Positions 7,422 through 10,697 of a DNA stretch of 10,697 bases are shown here, one piece after another. Each line of letters starts with the position of its first letter. Within the stretch, counting starts at the first letter, position 1. The stretch is taken from NCBI GenBank assembly GCA_018969455.1, contig JAGWYI010000092.1, forward strand, positions 1 to 10,697. The letters run 5' to 3'. The position numbers and the translations under genes are program-made. Below the pieces are notes generated by a model, which was given only the letters and a program-made list of their open reading frames with translations, did no database searches and was not told where the DNA came from. Source of the DNA: Bacteroidota bacterium. Its GTDB lineage: Bacteria; Bacteroidota; Bacteroidia; Chitinophagales; Saprospiraceae.

Positions 7422-9098
7422 ATGAAGGGTATTAATCTGTTTTATCGCCTTTTTTTGCTGATCTGCCTGGTGGCATTCAGCAATTCTAATGCCAATGCGC
7501 AATGCATCAGTGGCAACTGCCAAAACGGAAGCGGCACTTATCGCTATTCTGCCAACTCCAAGTACACCGGCCAGTTTGTAAATGGCCTGCGCGAAGGGAA
7601 AGGAAAATTCACCTATCCCAATGGAAATGTGTATGAAGGCCAGTTTTCCCGCAATAAAATGATGGGAGAAGGAACCATGTACCATGCCAATGGCGATCGT
7701 TACGTGGGTTCCTGGTACAACGACCAGGCTCATGGAAAGGGCATTTACTACTTCAAAACCCGCGAAAGGTATGAAGGGGACTTCAAATACGGCGAATTTG
7801 AAGGATTCGGGGTCATGTACTACACCGATGGCGCCTATTTCACCGGCAATTGGAAAGGTAGCCGCAAACACGGAAATGGCGTGCTTACCAAAGCCGACGG
7901 ACGTACCATCAGCGGCGTGTGGAATATGGGTAAATTGCAAGATCCTAACGCCGGACAAAATGTGGTAGATGCCGCCAAACCGACAAATTCTTCCAAACCC
8001 AACTCCAAACCACCGGTCGAAATCCCGGTCGCCAAACCGAAAAATAAACCCGATCTCAACGGATTGCGCGACTGCAGCACCAACTTCTGCCGCAGTGGAA
8101 ATGGGTATTACACCTATCTGGATGGATCTACCTGGGTAGGCGAATTCAAAGAAGGAGAGCCCAACGGAAAAGGCACTTGCTACTATGCCAACGGCGACCG
8201 TTACGAAGGCGCCTGGCTCAACAATGCACCCTATGGAAAGGGTATTATGTACTTCGCAACCGGAAGGGTATATGGCGCTGAATGGGTAAATGGTGCCCCC
8301 GTAAAAGAACTCGATTCCCAGGAAGAAATTCCGGCCGATCCAGTACGTACCGAAAACAGCAAAAATGTAAAAATCTGGGCACTTGTGGTCGGGGTTGGAA
8401 GCTATACCGCCATGCCTACCCTCAAATATACCGACGACGACGCCAATATGCTTTACGCTTTCCTGAAAAGTCCGGAAGGGGGCGCATTGCCCGATAATCA
8501 GGTGGTTCTGTTGGTAGATGAAGATGCAACACGCCAAAATATCCTCAATACCATGCGCCAACTGTTTCTCCGTGCCGATGCCAATGATGTCGTGGTCCTC
8601 TATTTCAGCGGCCACGGGCTGGATGGCTGCTTCCTGCCGGTTGATTATGATGGCTATAACAACAAACTGCGCCACGAGGAAATCAAAAAAATCTTCCTCG
8701 AAAGTAAAGCCAAACATAAACTCTGTATCGCCGATGCCTGTCACAGCGGCTCCCTCAATTACAACAACGGTCTCGCAGCCAAAGGCCCTGCTCCGGTGCG
8801 CCTCGAGCGATACTTCCAGGCCTTTGAAGATGCAGAAGGCGGTATCGGTTTGATGATGTCTTCAACAGCCGATGAACTTTCTCTCGAAGATCAGGGTTTG
8901 CACCATGGCGTTTTTACCTATTTCGTGCTGCAAGGCCTGAAAGGTAAGGCCGATGTTAACAACGATTACCTCATCACCATCAAGGAACTGTATTCTTACG
9001 TGTACCATAAAGTGCGGGATTACACCGCAGGCGCGCAATCGCCTGTACTTACGGGAACTTACGACGATGCCATGCCTGTGGCCAACCGCCAATATTAA
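7422..9098 (+). CDS. Secreted MORN-repeat and caspase-fold (C14, metacaspase-like) protein
   Basis: 558 residues. An N-terminal signal peptide (hydrophobic 7-19) is probably cut at NANA|Q, residue 26, so the protein is exported. Residues 36-172 carry about six MORN repeats (KYTGQFVNGLREGKGKFTYPNG and relatives). A Lys/Pro/Asn/Ser-rich linker spans about 171-212, then three more MORN repeats at 226-292. Both blocks begin with a Cys-x4-Cys pair (C28/C33 and C218/C223), showing an internal duplication. The caspase-like domain spans about 316-556: KIWALVVGVGSY, catalytic His398 in YFSGHG and Cys440 in IADACHSG. Asp438 sits where metacaspases bind a basic P1 residue, suggesting cleavage after Arg/Lys. 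An EF-hand-like loop lies at 511-522. Catalytic residues are intact, so protease activity is plausible. Substrate and role are unknown. No type IX C-terminal sorting domain is evident. Confidence 0.9.
   Translation: MKGINLFYRLFLLICLVAFSNSNANAQCISGNCQNGSGTYRYSANSKYTGQFVNGLREGKGKFTYPNGNVYEGQFSRNKMMGEGTMYHANGDRYVGSWYNDQAHGKGIYYFKTRERYEGDFKYGEFEGFGVMYYTDGAYFTGNWKGSRKHGNGVLTKADGRTISGVWNMGKLQDPNAGQNVVDAAKPTNSSKPNSKPPVEIPVAKPKNKPDLNGLRDCSTNFCRSGNGYYTYLDGSTWVGEFKEGEPNGKGTCYYANGDRYEGAWLNNAPYGKGIMYFATGRVYGAEWVNGAPVKELDSQEEIPADPVRTENSKNVKIWALVVGVGSYTAMPTLKYTDDDANMLYAFLKSPEGGALPDNQVVLLVDEDATRQNILNTMRQLFLRADANDVVVLYFSGHGLDGCFLPVDYDGYNNKLRHEEIKKIFLESKAKHKLCIADACHSGSLNYNNGLAAKGPAPVRLERYFQAFEDAEGGIGLMMSSTADELSLEDQGLHHGVFTYFVLQGLKGKADVNNDYLITIKELYSYVYHKVRDYTAGAQSPVLTGTYDDAMPVANRQY
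7527..7937 (+). repeat. MORN repeat array 1 (about six units)
   Basis: Encodes residues 36-172 of the caspase-like protein. Units of about 23 residues share the pattern Y-x-G-x-[FW]-x3-x-x-[GH]-x-G, for example YTGQFVNGLREGKGKF, YEGQFSRNKMMGEGTM, YVGSWYNDQAHGKGIY and YEGDFKYGEFEGFGVM. The last unit, ISGVWNMGKL, is degenerate. MORN arrays form extended beta sheets that often mediate protein or membrane contacts. Confidence 0.85.
8097..8297 (+). repeat. MORN repeat array 2 (about three units)
   Basis: Encodes residues 226-292. Units include WVGEFKEGEPNGKGTCYY, YEGAWLNNAPYGKGIMYF and a final YGAEWVNGAPVKEL. As in array 1, it is preceded by a Cys-x4-Cys pair (residues 218 and 223), which points to duplication of a Cys-pair plus MORN cassette. 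Confidence 0.82.
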
Positions 9099-9131
9099 CA
9101 GTTGCTAAAAACTGGGTGTGGCATGGATTGC

Positions 9132-9175
9132 GCGCTTTTTTATGCGGGCTTTAGCCTGGTTTGCATAACAAGCGC
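9132..9175. repeat. Imperfect inverted repeat downstream of the MORN-caspase gene
   Basis: Arms GCGCTTTTTTATGC (9132-9145) and GCATAACAAGCGC (9163-9175) pair with one small bulge, around an inner GGGCTTTAGCC hairpin. It lies 33 bases after the stop at 9098. The T-run is inside the left arm and not after the stem, so it is not a classic terminator on the plus strand. It could protect or end the transcript. Confidence 0.35.
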
Positions 9176-9257
9176 TCATTCAGACAGAAAACGGAGATAT
9201 TGTTTGACCACAGTTTGGTTATTGAAGGAACATCCTTTCTGAAAATACGTAAGAAAT

Positions 9258-9309
9258 AAGCCAAAATCATGCGACTTCAGCACTTTGCGGGGACGGATGA
9301 TTTTGGCTT
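9258..9309. terminator. Hairpin terminator abutting the M23 stop codon
   Basis: A perfect 13-bp inverted repeat, AAGCCAAAATCAT (9258-9270) and ATGATTTTGGCTT (9297-9309), encloses a 26-base loop. It starts two bases after the minus-strand stop (9312-9314) of the M23 gene. It sits between two convergent genes and is nearly symmetrical, so it may end transcripts from both sides. The U-tracts after the stem are short, which lowers certainty. Confidence 0.6.
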
Positions 9310-9311
9310 TT

Positions 9312-10190
9312 CTAGTTGAAATTGATAAAATCGGTTGGATCCATAGCCCGGCCTTTATACCACAACTCAAAGTGTAAATGCGGCCCTGAAGTGCTTTCTC
9401 CCGAATTCCCTATTAAAGCAATGGCTTCGCCTACCTTGACGGTTACTCCGGTGGGTTTCAACAATACCGAGTTGTGTTTGTACATGGTTACAACATTGTT
9501 GGGATGTTGTATCGCAATGCTGTAACCGGTTTCAACCGTATAACCCGAACTGATAACCACCCCATCCGCAGCGGCCTTAATGGCTGTGTTTTTGGGAGCC
9601 GCAACATCAATCCCGTAGTGATTTTTGCTTAAATCAAAGGAAGAGGTTACTTCTCCCGATACCGGGGGCATAAAAAATTGCTGGCTTAAAGGAATATCGC
9701 GAGGACCAATGGGACCAAGCGCTGCGCTTGTCTGCGCAGAAGGATCGCTCGTAAAGGTGCCTCGGGCAACCTCCGAACGCAATTGCTCGTCTTCCGGAAT
9801 GCGCTCTACATCCTTGGGAAGGGTATCGGCCGGGTTTTCAGGTAAACCCTTTTTTTCGGCTGCACTTTTGCTCAAATCACCCAAATCGCCAACCAAAATT
9901 TTGCGAAAATTGCTGTAATACCGCTGCGATGACTCCACCTCTCTTTCCAACTTATACAATTTGGAGCTCAAAGCCGCTATTTCCCGATCGCGCGCATAAT
10001 CGCCATATCCCGGTATATACCGCTTTAAGGGGGTCCATACAATGAGCATCGTAACCATTATGGCCGTTCCAACCACCAGCGAACTCAGGGCAATGTAAAC
10101 ACTCAATGGCGTTAATTTAACCGAACTGATCTCTTCAAAGGTTTCGTCGTTCATGATTACCAGGCGATACTTGTCGCGCAGTTTCTCCAT
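9312..10190 (-). CDS. Membrane-anchored M23 (LytM/lysostaphin-type) metallopeptidase
   Basis: Zinc peptidase-family protein probably cutting peptidoglycan cross-bridges, or activating an amidase, in the periplasm. With the ATG at 10188-10190 it has 292 residues. The N-terminus MEKLRDKYRLVIMNDETFEE is typical of Bacteroidota M23 proteins of this type. One membrane segment spans about 30-52 (VYIALSSLVVGTAIMVTMLIV), followed by a coiled-coil-like stretch at 65-97 and a disordered Pro/Asp/Glu region at about 105-165. The M23 domain occupies about 171-288. Metal and catalytic residues are intact: His191 and Asp195 (NHYGID), His239 (MYKHN), and His271/His273 (GPHLHFEL). A TTG start at 10308-10310 would add 40 residues in frame. 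The ATG is preferred because it precedes the conserved start and follows GGAG four bases upstream. Confidence 0.9.
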   Translation of the reverse strand: MEKLRDKYRLVIMNDETFEEISSVKLTPLSVYIALSSLVVGTAIMVTMLIVWTPLKRYIPGYGDYARDREIAALSSKLYKLEREVESSQRYYSNFRKILVGDLGDLSKSAAEKKGLPENPADTLPKDVERIPEDEQLRSEVARGTFTSDPSAQTSAALGPIGPRDIPLSQQFFMPPVSGEVTSSFDLSKNHYGIDVAAPKNTAIKAAADGVVISSGYTVETGYSIAIQHPNNVVTMYKHNSVLLKPTGVTVKVGEAIALIGNSGESTSGPHLHFELWYKGRAMDPTDFINFN

Positions 10191-10364
10191 AAAACTCCGA
10201 TCGTCATCGCCATGACGCTGAAAGAACTGGATAAAGCGTTTGAAAAATGCGAAGTATTTTTGCACGGAATCTGTTTTATCAAAAAAACTACATGGGTAAC
10301 CCAAGTGCAAAGTTGGGGCAAATTATTGGGCTTTTTTGTTAAAAACTGCCAAATTTTAACAGCA

Positions 10365-10382
10365 CAAAAGGCAACCCTTTTG
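10365..10382. promoter_or_regulatory. Short perfect inverted repeat in the M23/PorW divergent region
   Basis: CAAAAGG (10365-10371) and CCTTTTG (10376-10382) form a 7-bp dyad around four bases, in the 288-bp gap between the divergent M23 and PorW/SprE-like genes. It could be a regulator site acting on both genes. No clear -7 boxes were found in the gap, and there is no T-tract to make it a terminator. Function is a guess from position. Confidence 0.25.
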
Positions 10383-10478
10383 CATATTTCAACACCATGT
10401 ACCAGCGGCGTCCCATAAAATTCCGGACGCTTCGCTTACACAGCCCAACGCTGCACCCACTATCTTGCTCTTCTTGGT

Positions 10479-10697
10479 ATGAAAAATCTCTCGAAATTAC
10501 TTTTGTTGCTGGTTTTATGCGCAGGCGCAGATGCCTGCGTAACCCAGAAAAAAAAAGGCGCTGAAACCAGCAAAGCAAAAAAAGGATATCATAACCTCAC
10601 ATCCAAATACAATTACTGGTTTAATGCAGATGAACTGTTCCGACTCACCGTCGATAAAATGAACCAAGGCTATCAAGATAATTACAATAAAATTCTT
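10479..10697 (+). CDS. PorW/SprE-like type IX secretion/gliding lipoprotein (5' end only)
   Basis: The 5' 73 codons of a gene that runs off the right edge. The ATG at 10479-10481 gives a basic, Leu-rich signal peptide (MKNLSKLLLLLVLCAGADAC). Cys20 is the likely lipid anchor, although Asp18 in the lipobox is unusual and Cys14 is another possibility. The mature start is Lys-rich (TQKKKGAETSKAKKG), then YHNLTSKYNYWFNADEL (37-53) and DNYNKIL (67-73). This pattern matches the N-terminus of PorW/SprE, a TPR lipoprotein needed for type IX secretion in Porphyromonas and for gliding in Flavobacterium. The TPR region expected for the family would lie beyond the window. It is divergent from the M23 peptidase gene. 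Assignment rests on this short conserved start. Confidence 0.72.
   Translation, partial: MKNLSKLLLLLVLCAGADACVTQKKKGAETSKAKKGYHNLTSKYNYWFNADELFRLTVDKMNQGYQDNYNKIL

Noticed and set aside
7416..8744. A 442-codon open frame on the minus strand opposite the MORN-caspase gene
   Set aside because: It lies wholly across a well-supported plus-strand gene with MORN and caspase motifs. Its translation is rich in Ile, Val, Phe and Gly with no recognisable domain, as expected of an antisense shadow of a codon-biased gene.
9176..9370. A 64-codon minus-strand frame across the terminator hairpin
   Set aside because: It overlaps the 3' end of the M23 gene and the hairpin at 9258-9309, and shows no domain.
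10339..10578. A 79-codon minus-strand frame overlapping the PorW/SprE-like start
   Set aside because: It overlaps the divergent promoter region and the recognised plus-strand start, and has no recognisable domain.
1..10697. tRNA, rRNA, CRISPR arrays, insertion sequences, attachment sites
   Set aside because: No cloverleaf-like segment, rRNA-like stretch, regularly spaced short repeat, transposase or integrase was seen on either strand.

Overview
The window comes from a member of the Bacteroidota. The evidence is a SusC/SusD/SusE outer-membrane glycan-uptake operon, A-rich leaders without a clear Shine-Dalgarno in front of susD and susE, a DUF4920 protein, and the start of a PorW/SprE-like type IX secretion lipoprotein. 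The style suggests an environmental lineage such as Saprospiria or Chitinophagia, but the sequence alone does not settle that.

Layout. Positions 1-6196 (minus strand) hold a sus-type operon transcribed susC (6196-3257), susD (3236-1035), susE (1016 to beyond the left edge), with gaps of only 18-20 bp. Positions 6197-6543 are intergenic and hold a near-perfect terminator (6465-6504). Positions 6544-7014 (minus) encode a secreted DUF4920 protein. A 407-bp divergent region (7015-7421) precedes a secreted MORN-repeat/caspase-fold protein (7422-9098, plus). Positions 9099-9311 separate two convergent genes and carry hairpins. Positions 9312-10190 (minus) encode a membrane-anchored M23 peptidase. 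After a 288-bp divergent region, 10479-10697 (plus) is the 5' end of a PorW/SprE-like gene.

How the genes work together. SusC is the TonB-dependent transporter, SusD its surface lid lipoprotein and SusE a surface glycan-binding lipoprotein. The SusE/SusF-type modules point to starch-like alpha-glucans. The M23 peptidase and PorW/SprE-like gene are cell-envelope functions and may share a divergent promoter region.

Main observation. The SusD-like protein (733 residues) is much longer than a usual SusD because an in-frame block of about 200 residues is inserted into its C-terminal half. This block holds two tandem SusE/SusF-type binding modules, in the same order as those in the neighbouring SusE. 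One 18-residue stretch is identical in protein between the copies, yet 12 of its 18 codons differ silently. This looks like an old, selected module transfer from SusE into the SusD lid. The second notable gene is the exported MORN-caspase, which carries two Cys-pair/MORN cassettes ahead of an intact His/Cys caspase-like domain.
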